Under the pieces are notes generated by a model. That model saw only the letters and a program-made list of their open reading frames with translations. It did not search any database and was not told the origin of the DNA. Below are positions 30,280 to 41,679 of a stretch of 64,000 nt of DNA, piece after piece (within the stretch, counting starts at the first letter, position 1; each line of letters starts with the position of its first letter). The stretch is from Acidovorax sp. FHTAMBA (lineage in GTDB: Bacteria > Pseudomonadota > Gammaproteobacteria > Burkholderiales > Burkholderiaceae_C): positions 317,501 to 381,500 of the forward strand of contig NZ_CP152407.1 in assembly GCF_038958875.1 (NCBI RefSeq), read 5' to 3'. A program made the position numbers and the translations under genes.

Positions 30280-31242
30280 ATGCAACGCAGAATCACACTC
30301 CACACGGCCCTGGCCGTTATCGCGGCCACCACGCTGGCCTGGGGCACGGGCGCGCAGGCGCAGCAGCCCGGTGCCGCACCCAAGATCGCCGTGACCGACC
30401 TGGCCTATGCCCAGCGCGTGTCCGAATATTTTGTGGCCGGCACCTACCAGCACAGCAGCCAGATGAGCGCCCAGGGCAGCCAGGGCGGCAGCCACAGCCA
30501 CGGCATGTACGGCGGCGGCGGTTCCTACTCGGGCCAGCAGTCCATGCAGGCGTCCGAGCAGGCCAGTGGCACCTATGTGGCCGGGCGCTACAGCTACATC
30601 GAGCAGCGCGAGCTCGGTGGCTACACCAACGACATCAAGGGTGCGCTGCTGCAGGGCACGTACTTCCGCCTGGTGCAGGGCAAGGGCTTTGACGCGGGCA
30701 AGCCCCAGCCGACCAAGGCCGAGCAGGTGCTCAACCAGGTGCAGGGCGGCAAGATGGCCACGCCCCAGGCGCAGCCCCAGGTCAACAACGTGATCGCCCG
30801 CATCAAGAAGGGCGAGTTTGCCGGTGCCGACTACGTGCTCTTCGGCGTGGTCTCCAGCATCGACTTCACCGATGCGCTTTCGCCCCTGCAAGGCACCACC
30901 AGTGCCACGCGCCAGTACGGCCTGCAGTTGCTGGCCGACTTCTCGCTCATCAACACCAAGACGTACGAGATCAAGGCCGCGTTCTCCGCCCAGGGCCAGG
31001 GCAACGACACCAAAATCCTGTCGATCCGTGGCGACATCGCCCCGCCCAACCGCGCCAAGGTGATCCGCGAGACCTCGCAGTCGCTGGCGCAGGACGTGTA
31101 CCAGCAACTGGCCACGCAGCTGGGCTACACCGACGCGCACCTGGCCCGCGGCGTGCGACCGCCGGTGGTCTACCAGCAAGGCGGGCAGCCCATGCCGCAG
31201 CCCCAGCCGCAGCAGCCCGAGCAGGTGTTGATCCTCAAGTAA
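30280..31242 (+). CDS. Secreted CsgG/LpoB-like protein
   Basis: 320 residues with a signal peptide (RRITLHTALAVIAATTLAWG, cleavage near AQA). The body has a CsgG-like alternation: PKIAVTDLAYAQRVSEYF at the start, then a Gly/Ser/His-rich loop (GGSHSHGMYGGGGSYSG, about 70-86), FAGADYVLFGVVSSIDFTD, LLADFSLINTKTYEIKAAFS and TSQSLAQDVYQQLATQLGY. It ends in a Pro/Gln tail. The fold assignment is inferred from these blocks. It follows lpoB on the same strand with its own AAGGAG site. It may be a second cell-wall-enzyme or secretion helper. Confidence 0.7.
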   Translation: MQRRITLHTALAVIAATTLAWGTGAQAQQPGAAPKIAVTDLAYAQRVSEYFVAGTYQHSSQMSAQGSQGGSHSHGMYGGGGSYSGQQSMQASEQASGTYVAGRYSYIEQRELGGYTNDIKGALLQGTYFRLVQGKGFDAGKPQPTKAEQVLNQVQGGKMATPQAQPQVNNVIARIKKGEFAGADYVLFGVVSSIDFTDALSPLQGTTSATRQYGLQLLADFSLINTKTYEIKAAFSAQGQGNDTKILSIRGDIAPPNRAKVIRETSQSLAQDVYQQLATQLGYTDAHLARGVRPPVVYQQGGQPMPQPQPQQPEQVLILK

Positions 31243-31346
31243 ACGGTGACCCACCCGTGCCCGCAGTGACGCGCCGCACCGCCACCGCCCTGCGGGGTTC
31301 CAAGGCCAGCACCGTGCTGGCCTTTTTCATGCGGGCCTGGCACACA

Positions 31347-32306
31347 ATGGCCCGTGTGCGCCCGCTGGCGCGGTGGTGCGCGCTGGGCCTGCTGGCCGGT
31401 TGCGCCACCGTGCCCGGTTCGCCCGAGGCTGTGCCCGGCCTGTCTGGCAGCGGGTTCACCCAGCTGGCCCTGCCGGGCGAGGGCACGGCTGTGGTGCAGG
31501 CGCTGCACCGCGTCGAGCGGGTGCCGCCTGTGCGGTACCGCGTCATCGTGGTGCCCGGTTCGGGCTGCGCCGGGATGGGCGCCTTTGCCGGGCGCTACTT
31601 TGCCGGCTTGCAGCATGCGCAGGTGCTGGTGCTGCACAAGCCCGGCGTCAGCCCACAGGCGCTTACGGCACCGGGCGACTGCTCCCGTACATTTGTGCAG
31701 CACGACCGCCTGTCCACCTGGCTGGCCCACGCGCGGGCCGCGCTGCGCGCCGACGCCCTGGAGCGCCAGGGCCAGGCACCCGTGCCGCAGCTGCTGGTGG
31801 GCATTTCCGAGGGGGCTGAGTTGCTGCCCGCCCTCGCACCCGAGGTGCCCGCTCTGGCGGGGCTGGTGCTGATTGCGTCCAGTGGTCTCGACCCGCAGGA
31901 GGCGGGCGCGCTGCAGGCGCAGCGCCTGGGCGTGCTGCCGGACTGGCAGGCCGTGGGCGATGAAGTGGCGGGGAATATGCCGGACACGGCGGTGGTGCAG
32001 GGCCGCAGCCTGGGCTACTGGCGCGACTTGTGGAGCTGGCGGCTCACCCAGCCCCTGCTGCAGGGCCCCTGGCCGGTGTTGCAGGTGTGGGGCGGCAACG
32101 ATGCGCTGGTGCCCCCGGCCGCCTACGAGCGATTTGCAACGCTGGCTGCGGCGCGCAGCATGCCTTACTGTGCGCGGCGCTTTGGCGGGGCCGACCACGG
32201 CCTGCAAGGCGGCGCGACGGGTGGGGACGGCGTGCAGCGTGTGTGGGCCTGGACTGAGCAATGGGCCCGCAACCCGTCCATCGGGCTGTGCGGCCCGCTG
32301 CAATAG
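31347..32306 (+). CDS. Lipoprotein alpha/beta hydrolase
   Basis: About 319 residues from MARVRPLARWCALG, whose signal peptide ends in lipobox LLAGC. The hydrolase core has RVIVVPGSGCAGMGAFAGRY (oxyanion region), nucleophile elbow VGISEGAELLPAL (GxSxG), WGGNDALVPP (acid) and GGADHGLQGG (His). Cysteines at CAGM, DCSRT and the tail could form disulfides. An earlier start at 31257 would put 30 residues before the signal peptide and is less likely. It follows the CsgG-like gene on the same strand. Substrate unknown. Confidence 0.75.
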   Translation: MARVRPLARWCALGLLAGCATVPGSPEAVPGLSGSGFTQLALPGEGTAVVQALHRVERVPPVRYRVIVVPGSGCAGMGAFAGRYFAGLQHAQVLVLHKPGVSPQALTAPGDCSRTFVQHDRLSTWLAHARAALRADALERQGQAPVPQLLVGISEGAELLPALAPEVPALAGLVLIASSGLDPQEAGALQAQRLGVLPDWQAVGDEVAGNMPDTAVVQGRSLGYWRDLWSWRLTQPLLQGPWPVLQVWGGNDALVPPAAYERFATLAAARSMPYCARRFGGADHGLQGGATGGDGVQRVWAWTEQWARNPSIGLCGPLQ

Positions 32307-32331
32307 CCCGGCGCCAGCCGCCCCCCAGCAG

Positions 32332-33435
32332 TCACCGCGCTGGCGCCGGGGCCTTACGGATCAGCGACACCACCAGCGTGATCACCGTGAGCGGAATCAC
32401 AAAACCCATCATCACGGCCGAATAGGTGGGCAGCGCCGCATGTTCCTGCGCCGACATGATGAGGTAGGTGACGTAGGCGGCGTAGTAGGCCAGGAACACG
32501 CCCCCTTCCCACCGGGCAATCTCGCGGCCTGAAAGAAAGATGGGCAGCGTGGCCAGCGCCACCGCCAGCATCACCCACATATCGAAGGCCATCAGCGAAG
32601 AAGGCACCACCAAACCCGAGCTGCCCGAAACCAGACCAGATAGCCCCAGGCAGCCCAGGATGTTGAAGGTATTGCTGCCAACCACATTGCCTACGGCTAT
32701 GTCTCTCTCGCCCTTGATCGCTGCTGCGATCGAAGTGGCTACCTCTGGCATTGATGTGCCTGCCGCCACGATGGTCAGACCAATCACCACATCACTCACC
32801 CCCAGGGCCTTGGCAAACACCACCGACGCCGTCACCATCCAGTCCGAGCCCACCACCAGGAGCCCCAGCCCCACCACGATCAGCACCAGTTGCACCCACA
32901 GGCGCGAGTCCCAGGCGCCCGGCGCAGAGGGTTTTAATTCGGTTTCGTACTCGTTGGGTGTGGCGTGTGCGTCCTGCGCAGCGCGGGTTTCACGGCGCGA
33001 CTGCATGATGAGAAACACCGTGTAGGCCACCAGCAGACTGAAGAGCAGCGCACCATCCAGCAACCCCAGGCGACCGTCCAAGCTCAGCACCAGCAGCAAC
33101 AGCGACGCGCCGATGATGATGGGCACCTCTTGCCGGATGAGCTGGATATGCACCACCAGCGGCGCGATTAGCGCGCTCAGCCCCAGAATGAAGAGCACAT
33201 TGAAGATGTTGCTGCCCACCACATTGCCGATAGCCAAGTTGGTTTGCCCATTGAGAACTGCCCCTACGGACACCGCCATTTCCGGGGCGCTGGTGCCAAA
33301 GGCCACGATGGTCAGACCCACCACCAGCGGCGAGATGCCAAACGACAGCGCGAGCTTGGACGCGCCCCGCACCAGCACATCGGCACCGGCCACCAGCGCG
33401 GCCAGGCCCGCTGCGAACATCAGAAAGTTGAGCAT
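32332..33435 (-). CDS. Calcium/sodium antiporter, CaCA family (YrbG-like)
   Basis: A 367-residue inner-membrane antiporter made of two homologous five-helix halves. The paired alpha-repeats are visible: FGTSAPEMAVSVGAVLNGQ with GNVVGSNIFNVLFILG in the first half, and AAGTSMPEVATSIAAAIKGE with GNVVGSNTFNILGCLG in the second. The charged loop between halves is at about 140-170. A GAGG ribosome site precedes the start. Expected role is Ca2+ or cation extrusion driven by Na+ or H+. Convergent with the lipoprotein hydrolase. Confidence 0.93.
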   Translation of the reverse strand: MLNFLMFAAGLAALVAGADVLVRGASKLALSFGISPLVVGLTIVAFGTSAPEMAVSVGAVLNGQTNLAIGNVVGSNIFNVLFILGLSALIAPLVVHIQLIRQEVPIIIGASLLLLVLSLDGRLGLLDGALLFSLLVAYTVFLIMQSRRETRAAQDAHATPNEYETELKPSAPGAWDSRLWVQLVLIVVGLGLLVVGSDWMVTASVVFAKALGVSDVVIGLTIVAAGTSMPEVATSIAAAIKGERDIAVGNVVGSNTFNILGCLGLSGLVSGSSGLVVPSSLMAFDMWVMLAVALATLPIFLSGREIARWEGGVFLAYYAAYVTYLIMSAQEHAALPTYSAVMMGFVIPLTVITLVVSLIRKAPAPAR

Positions 33436-33554
33436 GGATGCACCTCGCGAGGACAGGATGGAAATTCAGCGGCAAAGACCCGCAGTGTGCCCGCGCGCTC
33501 GGCCGGACGGACCAACGAGCCCAGACGGACAGGGGCTTTTAAAGACACCCGTTT

Positions 33555-34193
33555 TTACCGGGGCCGGTACATCCTGAACAGCTGTTCCGGCCCCACCGTG
33601 AAGTAGTCCGCCGGGCCGCCACCGCGCAGGATATGGCCTGCACCCGCCGTGTGGTACACCCCGTCCTTGAGCAGCGCCCGGTCGATGTGCACGGCCACCA
33701 CTTCGCCCAGCACCAGCCAGGTGTCCACCTTGGCACCGTCCACGCCCTGCAGCTGCAGGATCTGGGTGCTGCGGCATTCAAAGGTGACGGGGCTTTCGGC
33801 CACGCGCGGCGGTGCGACCAGGGTGGAGGGCAGCGGGGTGAGACCCGTCAGCGTGAACTCGCTCACCTCGGGCGGCACGGCGGCGCAGCTCTGGTTCATC
33901 ACCTCTGCCAGGTCGCGCGTGGCCAGGTTCCACACGAACTCGCCGGTCTCCTGCACGTTGCGCACCGTGTCCTTGTAGCCGATGCTGGCAAAACCCACGA
34001 TGGGCGGCACGTAGTTGAAGGCGTTGAAAAAACTGTAGGGCGCGAGGTTGGTGGCACCGGCTGCGTTTTGCGTGGCAATCCAGCCGATGGGGCGGGGCCC
34101 CACGATGGCGTTGAACGGGTCATGCGGCAGGCCGTGGCCCAGGCGGGGTTCGTAGCTGTGGATGCCATCGCGGCGGGGTGGGGAGGTGTTCAT
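33555..34193 (-). CDS. Flavin reductase-like FMN-binding split-barrel protein
   Basis: A 212-residue member of the flavin reductase-like family: NAIVGPRPIGWIATQNAAGATNLAPYSFFNAFNYVPPIVGF is the diagnostic FMN-binding run, in which PRPIGW and NLAPYSFF are conserved. FECRSTQILQL and WLVLGEVVAVHIDR are later barrel strands. It binds FMN and may supply reduced flavin to an unidentified monooxygenase or act directly. Start 34193 (MNTSPPRRDG) is preferred over 34220. No partner gene adjoins. Confidence 0.9.
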   Translation of the reverse strand: MNTSPPRRDGIHSYEPRLGHGLPHDPFNAIVGPRPIGWIATQNAAGATNLAPYSFFNAFNYVPPIVGFASIGYKDTVRNVQETGEFVWNLATRDLAEVMNQSCAAVPPEVSEFTLTGLTPLPSTLVAPPRVAESPVTFECRSTQILQLQGVDGAKVDTWLVLGEVVAVHIDRALLKDGVYHTAGAGHILRGGGPADYFTVGPEQLFRMYRPR

Positions 34194-34574
34194 GGGGCGC
34201 AGGGAGTGGATGAAGTGCACGCCGCAGCGGATGTTTTTTTACCGCGCAGTCTGTGGTGCGCACCATACCGCAGGCTTCTGGCGGAGACAGCCATCCGGTT
34301 TTTGCTGTGCTGCAAAAATCATAGCTGCAAGCGCATGCTGGTAAAGCGCAAACACCCTTTTTTATTCGAACAGTTGAGACAACAACGGCGCGGCGCCCCT
34401 GGTGGTGATCATCAGGGGGAGCGGCCGGAGCACAGGGCGCCTGTGCCGCTGAGATGCCTCGGTAACAGGGCTAAACGCGTGCCCGAGAAGCGACGAGTCA
34501 CCGCCCAAAAAAATGGACCTCGAGGGTCCATGGGCAGCCGGCGGTGGGCGGTCGCCGCTGGGGTGTTGGCAGTC
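34194..34574. other. 381-bp gap holding repeat B5 (34310-34371) and a terminator
   Basis: Family B copy B5, diverged: AATCATAGCTGCAAGCGCAT, GCTGGTAAAGCGC, TTTTTTATTCGAAC. Further right is the terminator of the Ig-like protein gene. The remaining sequence (34372-34506) shows no gene that I can support. Confidence 0.6.
34507..34531 (-). terminator. Rho-independent terminator of the Ig-like secreted protein gene
   Basis: Minus strand: ATGGACC, loop CTCGA, GGTCCAT, then a run of seven T. It lies about 45 bp past the stop of the minus-strand gene that ends at 34575. Confidence 0.9.
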
Positions 34575-35894
34575 TTATTTCTGAAACAGCACCAGCTGGG
34601 TCTCTGTCGGCGCCATGCCGCCCCTTTCGGCGGTCATCGTCACTTCGTAGCGGGTGCCCGGCAGCGGGACCTGCGAGGTGAAGCTGAAGGAGAAGTCTCC
34701 ATTGCCATCGGCCTGAACGCGCTGTGACAGCAGTTCCTGATTCAGGCCAAAAACGCCGACCAGGGTGCCTACCGCATTGACCTTGGCATCGACCACCGCG
34801 CCAGGCACGGTGCGCCCACGCACGACCACCGGGCCTCTGTCTACCGTGGCGTGGTTGGCGTGGCTGGTGACCTGCAGCTGCACGGTGGCAGGCGCAGCGT
34901 TGACTTGCGAAGCGACGTTGAAGGTCCAGTTCTGGCGCATGCCGTTGCCGGCCATGTCGCGGGCAGTCACCTCCACCGGGTACCGGCCGGTGGGCAGGTC
35001 CGCGCGGTAGGTGAAAAACTGCGGCGTGATCTGCGAGGCGGTCGTGACGTCGCGTCCCGCGACCACGATGCGCACGCTTCTGGGGTCCACACCCACACCG
35101 CCGACGTCGTCAAACGTGCCGGACACCGAGGTGGCCGCGGTGCGCGGAACCGTCTCCCCATCGCGGGGCGACACATGGCGAATCACCGGCGGCTTGGCAT
35201 CGGCGATCAACGGCTGGGTCAGGGTGGAGGAGACCGTGCGGTCACCGACACGCAAGGTGGCCACGGCGGGGCGCGAGGGCGCCAGGTTGTCCATGCGGCG
35301 GATGGTGTACGCACCCTCGTACACACCGGGTGATACCTCGCGCATCGGCACGTTGTCGATGACCCCGGGAATGTCGAAATCCGCCCTGCCGCCGGGCGCG
35401 CCGTTCAGCGTGAAGCGCAATTCGGCGCCGGGCTCCATCTTGTCGATGGGGGCGACCGAGAAGCGGTCTATCTTCAGGCCCGGCGGCGGTGCCACCGCCA
35501 CGTTGCGGCCGCCGATGTCGGCGGGAAGCGCGTAGTTGCTGGTGATGGTGCGGTTGCGCACCTTCAGCGTGGCGCGCACGGCACTGCCTTCACGGAGCCG
35601 GTCCTGGCGGCGAAGGGTATAGCTGCCCGTGTAGACCCCCCGTTCGGTTTCCTGCAGCACGATGCTGCGCGGCACGCCGGCAAGGTTGAGTTGAACCCGG
35701 CCCCGCGGTGTGGCTTCTACCGTGAACTGCAGTTCGGCCCCGGCGCGAAGGCCGTCGTCTGACACGACCTGCAGTGACCGCAGCTCAGGCTGGGAGGGCT
35801 GCGCCATGACCGTGCCCGGAACTGCCACCAGGGCGGCAGCGGCGGGAAGAAGCAGGAATAGGGCGGCCACATGGTGGCGAATCTGTTTTGTCAT
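34575..35894 (-). CDS. Secreted protein with Ig-like repeats
   Basis: 439 residues with a signal peptide (LFLLLPAAAALVAVPGTVMAQ). Two homologous units follow, each of about 110 residues and each with a GVYTGSYTLRR / GVYEGAYTIRR turn (about 97 and 205), and AELQFTVEATPRGRV / AELRFTLNGAPGGRA strands. A third Ig-like unit contains VSPRDGETVPRT and YPVEVTARDMAGNGMRQNW, and a final domain contains VVVRGRTVPGAVVDAKV. The architecture suggests a periplasmic or cell-surface beta-sandwich protein. No catalytic motif is seen. Single gene with strong terminator; function unknown. Confidence 0.82.
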   Translation of the reverse strand: MTKQIRHHVAALFLLLPAAAALVAVPGTVMAQPSQPELRSLQVVSDDGLRAGAELQFTVEATPRGRVQLNLAGVPRSIVLQETERGVYTGSYTLRRQDRLREGSAVRATLKVRNRTITSNYALPADIGGRNVAVAPPPGLKIDRFSVAPIDKMEPGAELRFTLNGAPGGRADFDIPGVIDNVPMREVSPGVYEGAYTIRRMDNLAPSRPAVATLRVGDRTVSSTLTQPLIADAKPPVIRHVSPRDGETVPRTAATSVSGTFDDVGGVGVDPRSVRIVVAGRDVTTASQITPQFFTYRADLPTGRYPVEVTARDMAGNGMRQNWTFNVASQVNAAPATVQLQVTSHANHATVDRGPVVVRGRTVPGAVVDAKVNAVGTLVGVFGLNQELLSQRVQADGNGDFSFSFTSQVPLPGTRYEVTMTAERGGMAPTETQLVLFQK

Positions 35895-36026
35895 GGTGTG
35901 CAACCTGGTGCTGGGGTGAAACCAGTCTGGGTGCAACAGATGTTGCCAAACGTAGGCGAGGAGGCCCAAGTGCGAAGGACAACGCGCCGATCCCCTGTCA
36001 GGCGACCCCTGTGGCCGGCAGGTGAC

Positions 36027-36983
36027 CTACTGCACAGGGCCGGGCTGCTGCTGCCCCAGAAACCGCCCCGGCGGCTGCCCCACCGACTTGCGCACCATGG
36101 CGCTGAAGGCGCTCGCGCTGTAGCCCAGCTCGGCGGCGATCTGGCCCATGGGCATGCGCCCGGCGGCCAGTGACACGGCCTTGGCGAGGATGACCTGCTG
36201 TCGCCATTGGGTGAACGTGCTGCCCAGTTCGGACCGGAACAGGCGTGCCACGGTGCGGGGGCTGGCGCCCGTGTCGTGCGCCCAGTCGGCCAGGGTGTCG
36301 TGGCGCGTGGGGTCGGCCAGCACGGCCTCGCACAGGTGGCGCAGGCGTTTGTCCTGGGGCAGGTCCACGCCCAGCTTCACGGCGGCGGCGCGGGCGAGTT
36401 CTTCGCGCACCAGGGCGCTCAGGTGTTGCTCGCGCCGCAGTTCGGCTGCAGTGAGGGCGGGGCCGTCGTCGGGCGCGGTGGGCATTTCGCGCACCAGGGC
36501 GCGCAGCAGGTCGGATACCTCCAGCACGCGGCACTGCCGCCAGGCGCCTTCCTGCCCGTGCGGTACGCCGGGGCCGCACTGGCCGCGCGGCTGGTGAAAG
36601 TACAGCGTGCGCAGGTCGGCGTCTTCCACCATGGTCACGGCGTGCTCCACGCCGGGGGGAATCCACAGTGCACGCGAGGGCGGCACGATGTACGTGCCGT
36701 GGTTCACCGTGAGCCGGATCACGCCCGTGGTCGATATCGCCACCTGCGCCCAGGGGTGGCGGTGGGGCATCACCTGTGTGTCGGCGGCCAGCCAGCGCAG
36801 CTTGGCGCGCACCGGGCGCGCGGGGGTGGGCACAAACAGCTCGGGCGTGAGCGAGCCGACATACGACAGCCCGCGCGGGCCGCCGCGCCCGCTGGCCGGC
36901 CTCGGGCCCGGCACCACCTGAGCGGCAAAGTGTTCCACCGCCACTTCGGTGGGTGCCAAGGGGGCGGTGCGTGGTTTTGGCAT
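36027..36983 (-). CDS. AraC-family transcriptional regulator
   Basis: 318 residues. The N-terminal cupin-like sensor has HRHPWAQVAISTTGVIRLTVN and PPSRALWIPPGVEHAV. The C-terminal double HTH (about 220-315) reads DTLADWAHDTGASPRTVARLF, SELGSTFTQWRQQVILAKAV and the second HTH SLAAGRMPMGQIAAELGYSASAFSAMVRKSVG. It is divergently arranged with the MFS gene only 56 bp away, so it is the likely local activator or repressor of that transporter. Inducer unknown. Confidence 0.92.
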   Translation of the reverse strand: MPKPRTAPLAPTEVAVEHFAAQVVPGPRPASGRGGPRGLSYVGSLTPELFVPTPARPVRAKLRWLAADTQVMPHRHPWAQVAISTTGVIRLTVNHGTYIVPPSRALWIPPGVEHAVTMVEDADLRTLYFHQPRGQCGPGVPHGQEGAWRQCRVLEVSDLLRALVREMPTAPDDGPALTAAELRREQHLSALVREELARAAAVKLGVDLPQDKRLRHLCEAVLADPTRHDTLADWAHDTGASPRTVARLFRSELGSTFTQWRQQVILAKAVSLAAGRMPMGQIAAELGYSASAFSAMVRKSVGQPPGRFLGQQQPGPVQ

Positions 36984-37039
36984 GTTTGCAATAGAAATTG
37001 GCCGCCTATCGTAAACCTGCCGAGCCAGCCCTGCCTAAG

Positions 37040-38320
37040 ATGAAGTCCATGACCGCTTCCTCCTCTGGCACCCCTGCCCAACCCGTCCCCCTGCGGCAAG
37101 ACGCCCGCACCATTGGCCTCATCGGCCTGGCGCACGGCAGCTCGCATTTTTTTCACATGCTGCTGCCGCCGCTTTTTCCCTGGCTGATTGGCGAGTTCGG
37201 CTTCAGCTATTCCGAGCTGGGCCTGCTGGTGTCGGTGTTTTTCGTGATCTCGGGTGTGGGCCAGGCGCTGTCGGGCTTTCTGGTAGACCGCGTGGGTGCG
37301 CGGCCGGTGATGTTTTTTGCACTGTCGAGTTTTGCCACCGCGGGCCTGGTGGCGGGCACCGCACAGGGCTATACGGGGCTGCTGCTGGCGGCGGCGCTGG
37401 CGGGGCTGGGCAACGCGCCCTTTCACCCGGTGGACTTCACCATCCTGAACAAGCGCGTGTCGCCCCAGCGGCTGGGGCATGGGTTTTCGGTGCATGGCAT
37501 CAGCGGCAACCTGGGCTGGGCCACGGCGCCGGTGTTCATGGCGGGCATTGCCACGGCCACGGGCTCGTGGCGCACGGCCTGCCTGTGCGGTGGGCTCCTG
37601 GCCCTGGTGGTGCTGGCCATCATGGTGTGGAACCGCGACGCGCTCGATGACCGCCAGGGCACATGGGCGCACCAGGCCAAGGGCGCTGCAGGCGTTGCCG
37701 CCCAGCCCGAGCACCCCATGGCCTTCCTCAAGCTGCCCTCGGTGTGGCTGTGTTTCTCGTTCTTCTTCTGGAGCACCTGCGCGCTGAGCGCCATCCAGAG
37801 CTTTGCCAGCCCGGCGCTGCAGACCATGTACGGCCTGCCGCTCAGCGTGACGGCCATGGTGGTCACCGGCTACATGCTGTTTGGTGCGGCGGGCATGTTG
37901 ATTGGCGGCTTCCTCGTGGGGCGCGTGCAGCGGCTCGAGAAGATCATCTCGGTGTGCCTGCTGGGCTCTGCGGCGCTGCTGGTGGTGGTGGGCATGGGGG
38001 TTTTGCCCGGCATGGCGGCCGTGGTGGTGGCCTCCCTGGCGGGGCTGGGCACGGGCCTGGCGGGCCCCTCGCGCGACATGCTGATCAAGCGCGCCGCGCC
38101 CCCCGGCGCCACGGGGCGGGTGTATGGCACGGTGTACTCGGGGCTGGACCTGGGTTTTTGCCTGGCGGCCCCGGCCTTTGGCGCCATGCTGGACCACGGC
38201 ATGACGTCCGGCATCTTCTACGGCTCGGCCGTCACGCTGGCAGTCAGCGTGGTGTCGGCGGCGCTGGTAGGGGTGGGCGTGGCTGCGCGGGCCGCGCGGC
38301 CGGTGGCATCGGCTGCGTGA
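37040..38320 (+). CDS. MFS transporter (fosmidomycin-resistance-like)
   Basis: A 426-residue major facilitator. The opening LIGLAHGSSHFFHMLLPPLFPWLIGEFGFSY resembles the Fsr-type family. Motif A-like FLVDRVGARPVMF follows, with NAPFHPVDFTILNKRV and LAGLGTGLAGPSRDMLIKRAAPPGATGRVYG in the C-terminal half. About 12 membrane segments. The start at 37040 (MKSMTASSSG) or 37049 is uncertain. It is controlled, by position, by the divergent AraC regulator. Substrate not determinable; drug or organic-acid efflux is possible. Confidence 0.88.
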   Translation: MKSMTASSSGTPAQPVPLRQDARTIGLIGLAHGSSHFFHMLLPPLFPWLIGEFGFSYSELGLLVSVFFVISGVGQALSGFLVDRVGARPVMFFALSSFATAGLVAGTAQGYTGLLLAAALAGLGNAPFHPVDFTILNKRVSPQRLGHGFSVHGISGNLGWATAPVFMAGIATATGSWRTACLCGGLLALVVLAIMVWNRDALDDRQGTWAHQAKGAAGVAAQPEHPMAFLKLPSVWLCFSFFFWSTCALSAIQSFASPALQTMYGLPLSVTAMVVTGYMLFGAAGMLIGGFLVGRVQRLEKIISVCLLGSAALLVVVGMGVLPGMAAVVVASLAGLGTGLAGPSRDMLIKRAAPPGATGRVYGTVYSGLDLGFCLAAPAFGAMLDHGMTSGIFYGSAVTLAVSVVSAALVGVGVAARAARPVASAA

Positions 38321-38325
38321 TGAAA

Positions 38326-38391
38326 ATATGAATCAAAAGTGCCTCCAGCGCTTGATGGATAAGCGCGGGCAGCTATTGAATTGGTAGTACA
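38326..38391 (+). repeat. Dispersed repeat family B (copy B6)
   Basis: ATATGAATCAAAAGTGCCTC, CAGCGCTTGATGGATAAGCG, CGGGCAGCTATTGAATTGG, TAGTAC: the full forward form of the family. It begins five bases after the MFS stop. Confidence 0.8.
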
Positions 38392-38437
38392 TGCCGAAGG
38401 CGCGCAGGGCAAAGCTGCCGACAGCCCCCAGCCCATG

Positions 38438-38465
38438 AAAAAAGGCCCCGCCAGGCGGGGCCTTT
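38438..38465 (-). terminator. Rho-independent terminator after icd
   Basis: Minus strand stem AAAGGCCCCGCC / GGCGGGGCCTTT with a tight loop, followed by a run of six T including the stem end. It lies 22 bp past the icd stop. The stem is also followed by TTTGTG on the plus strand, so it could work both ways. Confidence 0.85.
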
Positions 38466-38487
38466 GTGTGGGCGCAGTGACGGGCGC

Positions 38488-40725
<2,238 letters not shown>

Positions 40726-40863
40726 GGCTTGTCTCACGAAACAGAGTAGGTAGGTGCCCCCGGCTGCGTCGCAGCGGGGCCAAACGCGGATGCTCTCTGA
40801 TTCTCCTTGCTCGGGGCTGTCACCGCCCGCTGTTTTTGCAATCGAATCTCACAATGCAAAATT

Positions 40864-40894
40864 ATCATAAGCCCGGGGCACTTTTTTTCACCAA
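40864..40894 (-). promoter_or_regulatory. Possible promoter of icd
   Basis: The only AT-rich patch in the 241-bp gap. Minus strand: TTGGTG, 19 bp, TATGAT, followed by AATTTTGC. A CACC-TATTT-GGTG dyad overlaps the -35. The spacing is long and this call is tentative. Confidence 0.3.
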
Positions 40895-40966
40895 ATAGGT
40901 GGTAATCACCCTGCGGCGCTCTGCAGTTTGACCGCGTTGGCGGCAGCGCGCCACCCCCTGTACACC

Positions 40967-41674
40967 CTATGAAAGGCCCCCTGGAACAGCCACCACGCGG
41001 CCAGGCAGGACGGCAAACTGCGCCCAGTGCGCGGGCAGGGCTTCGGGCGCCGTTCCGGTGAAAGCCCCGAAGGCGGGCAGGATCAACTGTCCATCGCCCC
41101 ACCCAAAGCACGGCGCCCGCAGCGCATCCCGCGCCGGGCCGCGCAGCCGCAGCGTGGGGTGCAGGTGCCCGGCAATCACCGTGTGGCCCGCAACGGCCTG
41201 CGGGTGGTGGCAGGCCAGCACCGGCACATCGGCGCGAGGCAACCAGAGCTCGTTGACCAGCGCCAGAGCCAGCGTGGCCGGTGGGTCGCCCGCATGCAGG
41301 TCGTGGTTGCCGCGCACCAGGGTCATCGCCACACGGGCATGGCGCTGGCGCCAGGGCAGCAACTGCTGCCACAGCGAATCGGCCGCGCCGCTGCGTGCGT
41401 GCAGAAAGTCGCCCAGAAACACCAGGTGGTCGGCGCCGGTGGCAGCGAGCACCGCATCCAGCCGCGCCAGGTTGTCGGCCGTGGTGCCATGCGGCACCGG
41501 CTGGCCCGCGCGGCGGAAGGTGGCTGCCTTGCCGAAATGCACATCCGCCACCAGCACCATGCGGGCAGCGGGCCACCACAGGGCGCGCTGGGGCAGCAGC
41601 TGCAGCGCGGTGCCGCAGGGCAGGGTGATGGCGTGCGCACCGATGGTGTGCGTGGGGGTGGCCAGCGAGGTCAT
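40967..41674 (-). CDS. pdeM: Ligase-associated DNA damage response endonuclease/phosphoesterase PdeM
   Basis: A 235-residue binuclear metallophosphoesterase. The full motif set is present: ADVHFGKAATFRRAGQPVP (D-x-H), FLGDFLHAR (GD), LVRGNHDLHAGD (GNHD), VLACHHPQ and AGHLHPTLRLRG (GHxH). It is last in the four-gene repair operon, five bp after the helicase gene. In this cluster it accompanies an ATP-dependent ligase, an Lhr-type helicase and an MBL-fold exonuclease, and is presumed to process damaged ends in the cytoplasm. Confidence 0.93.
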   Translation of the reverse strand: MTSLATPTHTIGAHAITLPCGTALQLLPQRALWWPAARMVLVADVHFGKAATFRRAGQPVPHGTTADNLARLDAVLAATGADHLVFLGDFLHARSGAADSLWQQLLPWRQRHARVAMTLVRGNHDLHAGDPPATLALALVNELWLPRADVPVLACHHPQAVAGHTVIAGHLHPTLRLRGPARDALRAPCFGWGDGQLILPAFGAFTGTAPEALPAHWAQFAVLPGRVVAVPGGLS

Positions 41675-41679
41675 GGTGC

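Noticed and set aside
34194..34574. Possible small gene in the gap before the Ig-like protein gene
   Set aside because: Short frames there overlap repeat B5 and the terminator and show no codon bias or ribosome site.
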